48,653 bases of DNA, taken from the NCBI GenBank assembly GCA_003155495.1, contig PMDB01000076.1, positions 1 to 48,653 of the forward strand. The letters are read 5' to 3'. Source of the stretch: Ignavibacteriota bacterium (lineage in GTDB: Bacteria; Bacteroidota; Ignavibacteria; UBA10030). The number at the start of each line of letters is the position of its first letter. Position 1 is the first letter of the stretch. The notes below the pieces were generated by a model, which was not told the DNA's origin, did no database searches, and saw only the letters and a list, made by a program, of their open reading frames with translations. Below are positions 34,715 to 44,043 of this stretch, piece by piece. A program made the position numbers and the translations under genes.

Positions 34715-35944
34715 ATGAAAGTACAAGTCTTCGCTATTATTATTGCTACTATATTCATTAGCTGCAATCATCAGAGTACTGAACCGTCGCCATCGCCTGG
34801 GCAGCCAATTGTAAGAGATCTTACTGTATTGGAAAAATCCGTTGTCTCATCGGATAATTCGTTCGGATTGAAACTTTTTTCGCGCATGAATACAGTTGAG
34901 CAAAATAAGAACGTTTTTATTTCCCCCTTCAGTGTCTCAATGGCGTTAGGCATGGCGTTGAATGGTGCCGACGGTTCTACACTCGACTCTATGAAACAGG
35001 TTCTGGAACATTCCAACTGTACGATGCAGGAAATAAACGAATCATACAAGAATATCTCTACTATCCTTACGCATCTTGATTCGAAAGTTGTTTTTCAAAT
35101 TGCAAATTCAATTTGGTGCCGAAATGATTTTCAAGTTATTCCAGCGTTCCTCAATGATTGCCATGAATACTTCGATGCTGAGGCAGCATCGCTCGATTTT
35201 TCTTCTCCTAGCGCGGTTCAAACTATAAACAATTGGGTAAATTCTAAAACCAACGGAAAGATACCAACAATACTCGATCAGATTCCTCCTGAAGTAGTAA
35301 TGTATTTGATCAACGCTATATATTTTAAAGGTACCTGGACGTACCAGTTTGATCCTGCAAAGACAACAGATGCTGTATTTACTTTTTCTGCAGGAAATAC
35401 GGTCTCTTGTAGAATGATGAACCAGAAAACCACATATGCATATCATGCAACGGAACAAGCGCAAATCATAGATCTGCCATATAGTAATCGTTCATTTAGT
35501 ATGACAATTATATTACCGAAAGAAGGAATCAACATTGATCAGTTTGCTGCGGAATTAACTCGGCAACAATGGGATACATTCGTGAACAGCTTAGATTCTA
35601 CAGAGGTCGATTTATCTATGCCAAAATTCAAAGTGGAATATGAAAAGACGCTCAATGATGAACTGAGTGCCATGGGAATGGAGATTGCTTTTAGTGACTT
35701 CGCCAATTTTTCGCGTATTGCACATGCTTCCTTAGCTATTAGCGAAGTGAAACACAAGACATTTGTGGATGTGGACGAAGAGGGAACAGAAGCGGCAGCA
35801 GTAACTTCTGTCGGGATTACGCTTACCGCAATGCCTTTAATTCCAAGTATGCATGTCGATCGTCCATTTATCTTTGCCATTCGTGAACATCAATCGGGAA
35901 CAATTCTATTCATAGGAAAGATTGTTAATCCTGTTGCATTGTGA
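34715..35944 (+). CDS. Serpin (serine protease inhibitor) lipoprotein
   Basis: A 409-residue suicide protease inhibitor, probably anchored to the outer envelope: lipobox-like FISC with Cys17, followed by a Ser/Pro linker. Serpin signatures are clear: NWVNSKTNGKIP, LINAIYFKGTWTYQF and the C-terminal DRPFIFAIRE...GKIVNP. The reactive-centre hinge EEGTEAAAVTSVG (355-367) matches the inhibitory consensus EEGTEAAA, so it should be a working inhibitor. The loop that follows (ITLTAMPLIPSM) places the scissile bond near TLTAM, which points to elastase- or chymotrypsin-like targets. First gene of a run continuing to the TonB receptor and divergent from the ECF sigma factor. Confidence 0.95.
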   Translation: MKVQVFAIIIATIFISCNHQSTEPSPSPGQPIVRDLTVLEKSVVSSDNSFGLKLFSRMNTVEQNKNVFISPFSVSMALGMALNGADGSTLDSMKQVLEHSNCTMQEINESYKNISTILTHLDSKVVFQIANSIWCRNDFQVIPAFLNDCHEYFDAEAASLDFSSPSAVQTINNWVNSKTNGKIPTILDQIPPEVVMYLINAIYFKGTWTYQFDPAKTTDAVFTFSAGNTVSCRMMNQKTTYAYHATEQAQIIDLPYSNRSFSMTIILPKEGINIDQFAAELTRQQWDTFVNSLDSTEVDLSMPKFKVEYEKTLNDELSAMGMEIAFSDFANFSRIAHASLAISEVKHKTFVDVDEEGTEAAAVTSVGITLTAMPLIPSMHVDRPFIFAIREHQSGTILFIGKIVNPVAL

Positions 35945-36015
35945 GAGTGAATAAGAAGTTAGCGGCATTCTGTTAGGCGGCACAAAAAAGAATATTATCG
36001 AAAAAGGAGAAAAAA

Positions 36016-37419
36016 ATGAAAACATCTATCCTATGCATATTGATAACTTCCTTGCTCGTCGGATGCAAAGAGAAAGAGACTATCATTGAATATCGCGATT
36101 CCAATTCCCAATCTTTAGCAAAAGTTGCTGATTCATTTCATGGGCATATCGTTGGAAAAATCAAGCAGTTACAAAGTAACGCGGTGGTAATTGCAAGTCA
36201 AGTTGCCCCCGTGGAATCGACAAGTGTAAACTTGAATGATGGTTCTTTTGCCCTACAAAATCTCCAGATGGGGAATTATGATCTCACTATCCGGGCCGAT
36301 AACTTTCGTATTTACCAGCAGAGTAACGTGATGGTTCAGGGGGGCGGCATTAATTATATCGGAGAGATTGATTTATCCACTATTCCCGATCTCGTTACCT
36401 CTGTATACCCTGAGAACAAATCTGAAATTGTATATGATTGGCGTTATGGACGGATTTCAATATCGATTCTTTTCACACATCCCATGGATCGAGCCAGTGT
36501 CGAGAAAGCGTTCTCTACATACCCTCTAAGTACTGGAATATTCTATTGGGGAATGTATGCTCAGTCACCTCGGAATACTCTCTATGCAGCAACAAGTGAA
36601 AAGGCCGGTTATGACGCTGGTGCCGTCATAACAACGTTTAGTAAAATCACTTCTTTGACATATTCCATGTCCCAAAGTTCAACAATGGTCGATACTATGT
36701 ATACGATCACTTTGTCAACAGAGGCCAAAGATACATCCGGGAATAATTTACGATTCCCGTTGATATCCACATTCCGAACTGTGCAATCTTATATCACTTA
36801 TTCAGGTATTCAAACGGATCCCGTCAATAGAGACAATAATGTTGCACCAATGAACTATGGAGGTATCACTGTAACATTCCCTCGGCGTATGGATCCTGCT
36901 TCGACGGAAGCAGCTACGACCATTACTCCATCGATGAATCAAATATTTCTCTGGCCAAGCGAAAATGTTATGACTATTTATACCGGGGGCCCTTATCTCT
37001 CTGATACGACTATTACGGTCACTATTTCTGAGAGTGCAAAAGACAAAGATGGAACGCCTTTAAGTAAACCATTTAGTTTCTGGTTCCGGACTGCTCCTTT
37101 GCAAGTTGTCTCGACAACACCCGCCAATGCACAGTTGTATGTTGTGACAGATCAGTATATTACTGTGAATTTCAACAGTTATGTCAATAAAGCTTCTTTC
37201 CAGACGGCTTTTTCAATTACACCATCATTAAGCGGGTCATTTGTCTATGGATCGGGTTATTATTCTTCCACCAATCCTGATCAGATCACATTCATTCCAT
37301 CGTCAGCTTTTCAGCCCAATACAAAATATACTATATCGATCTTGTCATCGGTGGAGGATTTGTATGGCGTGTCGATGAAAAATCCGTTTACATTTTCATT
37401 TGTCACACGACCGAATTGA
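36016..37419 (+). CDS. Lipoprotein with regulatory-like and three Ig-like (SbsA-type) domains
   Basis: A 467-residue surface or periplasmic lipoprotein (lipobox LLVGC, Cys17). A carboxypeptidase-regulatory-like beta domain comes first (about 45-115: GHIVGKIKQL and LNDGSFALQNLQMGNYDLTI). Three Ig-like repeats follow with the SbsA/Big_5 pattern of a Pro-rich start, FxxxMD and a T-P-x end: SVYPENKSEI...FTHPMDRAS, DPVNRDNNVAPMN...FPRRMDPAS, and TTPANAQLYV...ITPSLSG. Such modules usually bind or space other proteins or polysaccharide. AAAAAGGAG precedes the ATG. Gap to the serpin is 71 nt and direction is the same, so coexpression is likely. Ligand unknown. Confidence 0.85.
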   Translation: MKTSILCILITSLLVGCKEKETIIEYRDSNSQSLAKVADSFHGHIVGKIKQLQSNAVVIASQVAPVESTSVNLNDGSFALQNLQMGNYDLTIRADNFRIYQQSNVMVQGGGINYIGEIDLSTIPDLVTSVYPENKSEIVYDWRYGRISISILFTHPMDRASVEKAFSTYPLSTGIFYWGMYAQSPRNTLYAATSEKAGYDAGAVITTFSKITSLTYSMSQSSTMVDTMYTITLSTEAKDTSGNNLRFPLISTFRTVQSYITYSGIQTDPVNRDNNVAPMNYGGITVTFPRRMDPASTEAATTITPSMNQIFLWPSENVMTIYTGGPYLSDTTITVTISESAKDKDGTPLSKPFSFWFRTAPLQVVSTTPANAQLYVVTDQYITVNFNSYVNKASFQTAFSITPSLSGSFVYGSGYYSSTNPDQITFIPSSAFQPNTKYTISILSSVEDLYGVSMKNPFTFSFVTRPN

Positions 37420-37507
37420 TATATATATACCATTTTACATGCCGTATCGGACACTATGCCGTCCGTTAACTGGCGGCAAATAATATTATTGTATTGAAGG
37501 AGGACTT

Positions 37508-37924
37508 ATGCGAACACTACTTACAATTGTTGCCTTCTTCTTTATTCTCATCGGTTGCAAGAAGGACAATTCAGTTCAGTCTGCTCTTTCGGGACCCTTC
37601 CAGTATATAGCATACGATACAATTGGAACTCTTGTCGTCAGCGGTTGGATGACAATTGATATTCAAGACTCAACTCACGTCACTGGAGAATGGCATTTTA
37701 ATAAAGTAAACAATCCACAGAACATTGGCCCACACACCGGCGAGGGTAACCTTGTCGGCGGATTTTATGATGGACAACTGCTGATTAACTTGAATCCAAA
37801 TTATGTTGACAATAATGTTTTCTTAAACGGAAAGATCCAAGCCAACACTTACAGCGGCACATGGATCTGGAGTGGTTTTCCCGGTCTTTTAAACCGAGGA
37901 AATTTTCAGGCGACAAGGGAATAA
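37508..37924 (+). CDS. Small lipoprotein, unknown function
   Basis: A 138-residue lipoprotein: MRTLLTIVAFFFILIGC gives a good lipobox (LIGC, Cys17) followed by KKDNS. The mature part is a small beta-rich domain with repeated short strands (TLVVSGWMTIDIQDSTHVTGEWHF, then GNLVGGFYDGQLLINL and GKIQANTYSGTWIWSG), the look of a lipocalin- or avidin-like beta-barrel. This is inferred from strand pattern, not matched to a family. AAGGAGG lies 5 nt before the ATG. It follows the Ig-like lipoprotein by 88 nt and precedes the FecR gene. Confidence 0.75.
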   Translation: MRTLLTIVAFFFILIGCKKDNSVQSALSGPFQYIAYDTIGTLVVSGWMTIDIQDSTHVTGEWHFNKVNNPQNIGPHTGEGNLVGGFYDGQLLINLNPNYVDNNVFLNGKIQANTYSGTWIWSGFPGLLNRGNFQATRE

Positions 37925-37981
37925 ATGAGGTCGTCAACCAACTACTGTATTAAAGATAAAAGAATGAATAATAACTAATGG

Positions 37982-38914
37982 ATGGTATGTATGTTAAAAA
38001 TATTCAATCGGTTTAGACGTCCTAATCGCATAGTTGATTCAGATGAAGCAACTCGCAGAATTGAGGGTGTCCTGGAATCCAGTGCCAGGCGTACTCAAAT
38101 GATTGATACGGAAACAGATAGACAATGGCGGCGCTTGAAAAGCACTCTGGAAAGCAGACAAAGCATAAACGACAACAGGTTTATTGCTACCCGGAGAGTT
38201 TTCTTTAAGCCGGCTTTTTCATTTGCTGTTGTGGGTACCATCCTCATTGTGATGAGTGTTATCTGGCTGCGTTCTTCTTCGTTGAAGATATATGAAACAG
38301 CTAAAGGTCAACACTCCACCATAACACTGCAGGATAGCACAGAAGTAATACTCAACTATATGTCGGAATTGAAAGTAAACCGTTCGCCCTTTGAAAAAGC
38401 CCGACATGTCACATTGAAAGGTGAAGCATTATTCCAAGTTCGCAGGAATGGAACACCGTTTATTATCACCACAGACATTGGCATTATACAAGTTCTGGGA
38501 ACACAGTTCAATGTTCGGGTGCGTGACGACAAGATGGAAGTGGCTGTTCTGAACGGCAGCGTACAGGTGAGTATGAACAAGAGCGGCAAGGACAGCAGTA
38601 TTATACTCACCAAAGGACAGATCGTTGTCTGTGATAAAAACCACTATCCGGAAGTGCCAGGATTGCTTCCTTTTTCTGATTATCCGGGTTGGACGCGCGG
38701 AAAATTCATGTTTTATCGGATGAATCTTCTTTCTGTGTGTAAAGAAATGGAATTACAGTTTGATGTCGTCATCAGAATTAAAACGCCGCAACTTAACAAT
38801 GTAACAATAACCGGAATTGTCAACGGCCAAAGTGTTGAGACCGCACTCACGACTCTTACGCAGCTTACCGGAAATACATATTGCTATGAAGACGGCAGCT
38901 ACATTATTTTTTAG
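37982..38914 (+). CDS. FecR-family anti-sigma factor
   Basis: A 310-residue single-pass protein (membrane segment about 76-96). The cytoplasmic part (1-75) should hold the ECF sigma factor. The periplasmic part has the FecR core: TLQDSTEVILNYMSELKV, VTLKGEALFQV, IIQVLGTQFNVRV and VAVLNGSVQV. It ends with a DUF4974-like domain (MELQFDVVIRI...ETALTTLTQLTGNTYCYEDG). Normally the periplasmic end contacts the signalling domain of the TonB receptor, which starts here in a 29-bp overlap. A start at the Met four codons in (37991) is possible. Cognate sigma factor is most likely the one at 33946-34560. Confidence 0.93.
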   Translation: MVCMLKIFNRFRRPNRIVDSDEATRRIEGVLESSARRTQMIDTETDRQWRRLKSTLESRQSINDNRFIATRRVFFKPAFSFAVVGTILIVMSVIWLRSSSLKIYETAKGQHSTITLQDSTEVILNYMSELKVNRSPFEKARHVTLKGEALFQVRRNGTPFIITTDIGIIQVLGTQFNVRVRDDKMEVAVLNGSVQVSMNKSGKDSSIILTKGQIVVCDKNHYPEVPGLLPFSDYPGWTRGKFMFYRMNLLSVCKEMELQFDVVIRIKTPQLNNVTITGIVNGQSVETALTTLTQLTGNTYCYEDGSYIIF

Positions 38915-41381
38915 TATCATCCTCGTTGTAGTACTGCCAAGAGAAGGGGCAGCTCAGAATACCGGCGAGCATTCTTCCTTTGAGTGGAAGAACATCCCTC
39001 TGAGAGCGTCGCTCGATTCACTTATGAAATGGTATACAGAATCCATTGTCTATCTCGACAAAGATGTTGAGGCGAAGGAAGTTATGGCTTTATGTGCAGA
39101 ATGCACCTTTGATCAGGCATTAAATGCAGTCTTGAGCGGCACATCACTAACCTGGATCAGACGGGGAAATCAGATCATTCTGAAAGAACAAAAAATTCAG
39201 GAGGCTCGACAATTCATTGCTATTTCCGGTACGGTCTCGGATTCAATAACGGGTGAATGGATTGTCGGTGCGAGCGTTCTGCTTCAGGATAGTGCAGATC
39301 AAACATATAGAACTGTCCGGCGTTGGTGTCCGACGAATGCGTTTGGATTTTTTTCCCTGCCGGATGTGCCGCTAGGACGTTATATACTGGTGATTCGTGC
39401 AATCGGGTACGAGGCCGTAAAACAGATTGTCGATTCAGTGGCCGAAGAATCTGTACGCTGCAATATTTCGATGGCTCAGAAAGATATTGTCGTGAAAGAA
39501 GTCACGATTGAAGGTCACCGGACTGCATTCGCTTCTGCTACTGGATTTGCTCGAAGTGCTTATCGCCGTTCTGTTCCGTCAGATCAGAATCAATATATGC
39601 TTGACGGTGGAAGGATCTACAATCCGGCTCATTTTGGAGGAGTGCTGAGCACCTTTAGCCCAGAAGTACTGACTGATGTGCAGGTTGTGATGGGTGGTCT
39701 CCCGCCGTACTACGGGGGACGTGTTGGAGGCATTGTTGATTTATCGATGCGTGATGGATCACGACAGCGATTTTCAGGGTCATTGGGATTAGGCTCTCTT
39801 GGTTCAAATCTATCGTTCGAAGGTCCTTTCGTCGACAATACCACGTTTCTCATGTCCGGCCGGAGAGGATATCCCGATATTGGAATGCAAATTTTTCCTC
39901 GAGATGGAGCAGTGCCGAGTCGGTTGGGTTCTTCCGAATTGATTACAAAGATCACTCATAGGTTCTCCGGTAGTGATCAGGTTTCGATGAGTGGATATCT
40001 GGGAGGTGATACTTATCAAAACAAGGTCATAGGGGATAAAGAGCAAGTGAACAATAACTTTTCATGGAGCAATCGCATGCTCGATCTTCGATGGATGAGC
40101 ATCGCGACGCCATCCGTGTTTGCGCATGCATCTATTATTTACAGCCGGTATGATTTCGATCTACAACATAGAATAATTGAAAATTCATTGTCCTCAAATA
40201 ACACTCTACTTTCTTCCGATTACGCTATTGAAGATTGGAGTTTCAATGCACACGCGGAAAATTATTATACGGAAGATCATACACTTCGGGCTGGTTTTGA
40301 ATTGATTCACCATGGAATACGCGCAACCATCAGCGAGTTTTCGAGTCAAGTTGCACCTTATGCTTTACAGAATTATTCCTCATGGGAAACTGCTGTGTAC
40401 TTGCAGGATCAATGGAAGATTTTGCCTCGCTTTCTTGCAGAACTTGGCGGACGTGTTACAAGCTTTACGAGTGATAAAGGTTCATTCTCGGCAATTGACC
40501 CGCGGTTTTCCTTGTTAGTAATACTTGATGAACAGACACACCTTTACAGCTCCCTTTCTGCTATCAATCAATTTCTGCATCCATATAGAAGCAGCGGTGT
40601 ATTTCTTCTGTATCCGACAATTTTTTGGTATCCTTCCACTGAAAAGATGCGCCCATCCACATCACTTCATGGTACACTTGGAATAGAACATAATTTTACG
40701 GATGATGCATACATCATTTCCGCCGAATCATATTATCGAATTATGAATAACCTTCATGAATTTGGAAATGATACGACAGCATTGCATTCGAATAATTTGG
40801 AACAATTGTCGCTTTCAGGAACAGGAAGAACTTATGGTCTTTCGTGTAGCTTGAGAAAGCGACTGGGAGATGTGACAGGATCGATTAGTTACAACCTCTC
40901 TTGGTCTTTTGAATCATTTATGGAAATTAACGGCGGTCGGGAATTTGCACCACCATTTGACCGTCGGCATGAATTACAAGTAACTTCATCATATGAGGTA
41001 ACAGAGAATTGGACGCTCGGTGCTCTATGTGTTGTCACATCGGGGCAATCTCTTCCCCTGGAGCCAATATCAATTCCTCAAAAGGCTAACGACGTGAGGT
41101 CAGATGCGTACGTAAATGTGTCTCCCAGGGAATTTACAGACATCAACGGCAGTCGACTGCCGGGTTTTCAACGGTTGGAACTGAATATTATGCATCGGTT
41201 CATGCTTCGAAATTTTCCTTGTCAATTTTCACTCCGCTTGTTGAATAGTTATGGTCTTCTTGATCCTTTCGTCTGGAAATTGCAGAGAAACGCTTCAAAT
41301 GAATTACGATGGAATGCCACATTACGGAATGTATCTCTCTTCCCGTTGTACCCGGCAATGGAAATCATGGTGAGGTTCTGA
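38886..41381 (+). CDS. TonB-dependent receptor with STN signalling domain
   Basis: An outer-membrane receptor-transducer of 831 residues. The ATG at 38886 gives a signal peptide ending REGAAQ; upstream in-frame Mets lie deep in fecR. Domains: STN (about 32-100, ending RRGNQIILKEQ), a carboxypeptidase-regulatory-like domain (110-185), a plug (about 212-320; MLDGGRIYNPAHFGG and GGLPPYYGGRVGGIVDLSMRDG) and a beta-barrel closing with MVRF. The stretch before MLDGG lacks the usual LPGV segment of the plug, making it about 35 residues shorter than normal. No SusD-like partner is present. It should signal through FecR to the ECF sigma factor. Ligand unknown. Confidence 0.9.
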   Translation: MKTAATLFFSIILVVVLPREGAAQNTGEHSSFEWKNIPLRASLDSLMKWYTESIVYLDKDVEAKEVMALCAECTFDQALNAVLSGTSLTWIRRGNQIILKEQKIQEARQFIAISGTVSDSITGEWIVGASVLLQDSADQTYRTVRRWCPTNAFGFFSLPDVPLGRYILVIRAIGYEAVKQIVDSVAEESVRCNISMAQKDIVVKEVTIEGHRTAFASATGFARSAYRRSVPSDQNQYMLDGGRIYNPAHFGGVLSTFSPEVLTDVQVVMGGLPPYYGGRVGGIVDLSMRDGSRQRFSGSLGLGSLGSNLSFEGPFVDNTTFLMSGRRGYPDIGMQIFPRDGAVPSRLGSSELITKITHRFSGSDQVSMSGYLGGDTYQNKVIGDKEQVNNNFSWSNRMLDLRWMSIATPSVFAHASIIYSRYDFDLQHRIIENSLSSNNTLLSSDYAIEDWSFNAHAENYYTEDHTLRAGFELIHHGIRATISEFSSQVAPYALQNYSSWETAVYLQDQWKILPRFLAELGGRVTSFTSDKGSFSAIDPRFSLLVILDEQTHLYSSLSAINQFLHPYRSSGVFLLYPTIFWYPSTEKMRPSTSLHGTLGIEHNFTDDAYIISAESYYRIMNNLHEFGNDTTALHSNNLEQLSLSGTGRTYGLSCSLRKRLGDVTGSISYNLSWSFESFMEINGGREFAPPFDRRHELQVTSSYEVTENWTLGALCVVTSGQSLPLEPISIPQKANDVRSDAYVNVSPREFTDINGSRLPGFQRLELNIMHRFMLRNFPCQFSLRLLNSYGLLDPFVWKLQRNASNELRWNATLRNVSLFPLYPAMEIMVRF

Positions 41382-41427
41382 TTATGGAGAGTAAATCTAT
41401 TATTTCAAGACTATCTTGGACAACAAA

Positions 41428-41886
41428 ATGAGACGTAAATATTTTTTTCTAGGATGCCTGATTGCTCTTTTCATGAGCTGTAAAGAAAACCCATCCCAAC
41501 CTGTTCAGCTTACACCCTACGAGCGATGGCATTCTTTTCATTTGCACAATTATACTATCGATCAGGTTCGAATGTGCTTTTGTCCGGGTGCCGGTGGTAC
41601 TGTAAGAGTAACAATTCGCTCTGATACTATAGCGTTGGTCATGAGACTCTTCGATACCACTTATGTGCCATCTCCAATACCTCAGTATTACCTAACAGTT
41701 GACTCGCTTTTTTCCATCATCCGTACGAGGCCTGGAGATTCGATTGTTGTGACGTATAATGAAACTTATGGATATCCGGAAAAACTCGATATCAATCCTC
41801 AACAACACCCAGTGGATGGTGGAGTATTGTTCGAGACCTCGAATCTACAAATTCTATTCAATTGGGACGGGAATGACAAATCATGA
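41428..41886 (+). CDS. DUF6174-like lipoprotein
   Basis: A 152-residue lipoprotein counted from the ATG at 41428 (MRRKYFFLGCLIALFMSC; the Cys follows FMS); an ATG four codons earlier also fits. The mature domain has the DUF6174 pattern: W...HNYTIDQVRMCFCPGAGG, a central VDSLFSIIRTR and VVTYNETYGYPEKLDINP. Family function is unknown. It is the last gene of the island, 46 nt after the receptor, so probably the end of the same transcript. The CFC pair near the start of the domain is conserved in the family as I know it. Confidence 0.75.
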   Translation: MRRKYFFLGCLIALFMSCKENPSQPVQLTPYERWHSFHLHNYTIDQVRMCFCPGAGGTVRVTIRSDTIALVMRLFDTTYVPSPIPQYYLTVDSLFSIIRTRPGDSIVVTYNETYGYPEKLDINPQQHPVDGGVLFETSNLQILFNWDGNDKS

Positions 41887-42225
41887 TGAGGGCGCAATAC
41901 ATCGTATTTTTTTATGCTGCTTTGTCCTGTCTCACCTTCAGCTCGCTAAAGTCATTGTAGTTCCAAGATGGAATACAAGTCTTCGGTACTTTCATCTTAT
42001 CTTATTTAGTCATCTCTTAAAAAGTCACAGTTCATCATTCACTTGAAATTTATCGCTGCAATTGTAAGTAAGAATAGCACAGAGCATCGTTTTTACAAAT
42101 TAGCATTATCAAAATGAATAAATTCTTTCTTCTTTTACTTTCCATTCTCATTTTAGTAACCTTCAGAACATTTTTGTATATTATCAGAAGAATAATCGTG
42201 TTATCTCCCTCTTGAAAGAAAACCT
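41887..42225. other. Intergenic region before ettA
   Basis: 339 nt with no supported gene. AT-rich, with short frames only. A promoter-like GTATATTATCA (42176-42186) shared with the remnant's upstream region lies about 40 nt before ettA. CTCCCTCTTGAAAG (42205-42218) is the conserved leader found before both copies. No terminator was recognised after the DUF6174-like gene. Confidence 0.5.
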
Positions 42226-43899
42226 ATGAGTGACAATAAAATTATCTTTTCCATGATTGGTGTTGGAAAAGTTGTGAAACCGAACCGTCAAATTCTGAAG
42301 GATATATATCTTTCTTTTTTCTACGGCGCGAAGATTGGAGTGCTTGGGTTGAACGGCGCAGGCAAGAGTACGCTTCTTCGAATTATTTCCGGTATTGACA
42401 AAGATTATATTGGCCAAATCACGGCGCAAAAAGGAATTACCTTTGGGTTTCTTTCGCAAGAACCGGAGCTTGATCCGACAAAAACCGTCAAGGACATTGT
42501 TGAAGAAGGCGTTCAGGAAATTGTAAATTTAGTGAAAGAATACGAAACTGTAAATTTTCAGCTTGCCGAACCGGATGCTGACTATGATACATTACTGGAA
42601 AAACAAAGCAAACTCCAGGAAAAGATCGATCACCTGAATGCATGGGATCTTGACAGTAAACTTGAGCAGGCGATGGATGCGCTGCGTTGTCCGCCGCCGG
42701 AAACATTCATCAAGGTACTCTCCGGCGGTGAGCGCCGTCGTGTCGCACTCTGCCGTCTCTTGTTACAGGAACCAGATGTGTTGCTGCTTGATGAGCCGAC
42801 CAATCATCTCGACGCCGAATCTGTTGCCTGGTTGGAACATCATTTAGGTCTCTACCAAGGTACCGTCATCGCTGTCACTCACGATAGATATTTTCTCGAC
42901 AATGTTGCCGGGTGGATACTTGAACTTGACCGCGGCGAAGGAATTCCTTTTGAAGGCAATTATTCCTCATGGCTCGATCAAAAGATACGTCGATTGGAAG
43001 TGGAAGAGAAACAGGAATCAAAACGTCAGCGTGTATTGCAGCGAGAACTTGAGTGGGTGCGTTTAAATCCAAAAGGTCGTCATGCGAAAAGTAAGGCACG
43101 CATCGCTTCGTACGAAAAAATGCTTACTGAACAAACAGATAGACGCGACGAAGAGATGGAAATCTATGTTCCACCCGGGCCACGGTTGGGGGATGTTGTC
43201 ATTGAGGCATCTGGAATATCAAAAGCATATGGCGACAGGATTCTTTTCGAAAATATGAACTTCGCACTCCCTCCCGGCGGTATTATTGGTGTCATCGGTC
43301 CCAACGGCGCTGGCAAAACCACTCTCTTCAAACTCATTACCGAACAGGAGGAGCCGGATGAGGGAACAATCAAAATTGGCGATACGGTGAAACTTGCCTA
43401 CGTCGATCAAATGCGACCTCTTGATCCTGACAAAACAATCTGGCAGGAAATCTCCGGTGGAGAAGATCTTATTATGCTTGGTAATCGCGAAGTAAACTCG
43501 CGCGGGTACGTAGCACGATTCAATTTCAGCGGAATCGATCAACAAAAACCGGTCGGGAAACTCTCCGGCGGTGAAAGGAACCGCGTTCATCTTGCAAAAG
43601 TCTTGAAGGACGGCGCCAACGTCCTGCTGCTTGATGAACCAACCAATGACCTTGACGTCAACACACTTCGAGCATTGGAAGAAGCACTTACTGATTTTGC
43701 AGGATGCGCTGTGATCATCTCGCATGATCGCTGGTTCCTCGATCGTGTGGCGACACATATTTTAGCATTTGAAGGCGACAGCAGTGTCGTATGGTTCGAT
43801 GGAAATTACTCTGAATACGAAGAGTACCGTAAGAAACAGCTTGGCATCAGTGCCGATCAGCCGCACCGCATGAAGTACAAGCGGCTAACCAGAAGTTAA
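42226..43899 (+). CDS. ettA: Energy-dependent translational throttle EttA (ABC-F ATPase)
   Basis: Ribosome-associated ABC-F protein that gates entry into the elongation cycle according to ATP/ADP. The 557-residue length matches EttA (555 in E. coli). Two ABC cassettes: Walker A GLNGAGKST (41-49) and GPNGAGKTT; signatures LSGGERRRVAL and LSGGERNRVHL; Walker B LLLDEPTNHLD and LLLDEPTNDLD. The arm lies inside cassette 1 and the linker (EEKQESKRQRVLQRELEWVR) between them. The C-terminus HRMKYKRLTR is the usual EttA ending. A decayed copy of its first 38 codons lies 8.5 kb upstream, marking the left edge of the serpin island. Confidence 0.96.
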   Translation: MSDNKIIFSMIGVGKVVKPNRQILKDIYLSFFYGAKIGVLGLNGAGKSTLLRIISGIDKDYIGQITAQKGITFGFLSQEPELDPTKTVKDIVEEGVQEIVNLVKEYETVNFQLAEPDADYDTLLEKQSKLQEKIDHLNAWDLDSKLEQAMDALRCPPPETFIKVLSGGERRRVALCRLLLQEPDVLLLDEPTNHLDAESVAWLEHHLGLYQGTVIAVTHDRYFLDNVAGWILELDRGEGIPFEGNYSSWLDQKIRRLEVEEKQESKRQRVLQRELEWVRLNPKGRHAKSKARIASYEKMLTEQTDRRDEEMEIYVPPGPRLGDVVIEASGISKAYGDRILFENMNFALPPGGIIGVIGPNGAGKTTLFKLITEQEEPDEGTIKIGDTVKLAYVDQMRPLDPDKTIWQEISGGEDLIMLGNREVNSRGYVARFNFSGIDQQKPVGKLSGGERNRVHLAKVLKDGANVLLLDEPTNDLDVNTLRALEEALTDFAGCAVIISHDRWFLDRVATHILAFEGDSSVVWFDGNYSEYEEYRKKQLGISADQPHRMKYKRLTRS

Positions 43900-44043
43900 T
43901 TTTTCAAATTGCACAGATTTTTCACGAATGCAGATTCCGTAAAAACTGTATCCAAGTCCCATCATTTATGGCTCTAAGCCAATGAAACATCTTGGTTAGT
44001 CCGTGGACAATGTGGCTATACGCATTCGTTCGATGCTGTCCCG

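Noticed and set aside
41759-42046. 95-codon plus-strand frame after the DUF6174-like gene
   Set aside because: Mostly overlaps that gene in another frame; no start signal, no recognisable domain.
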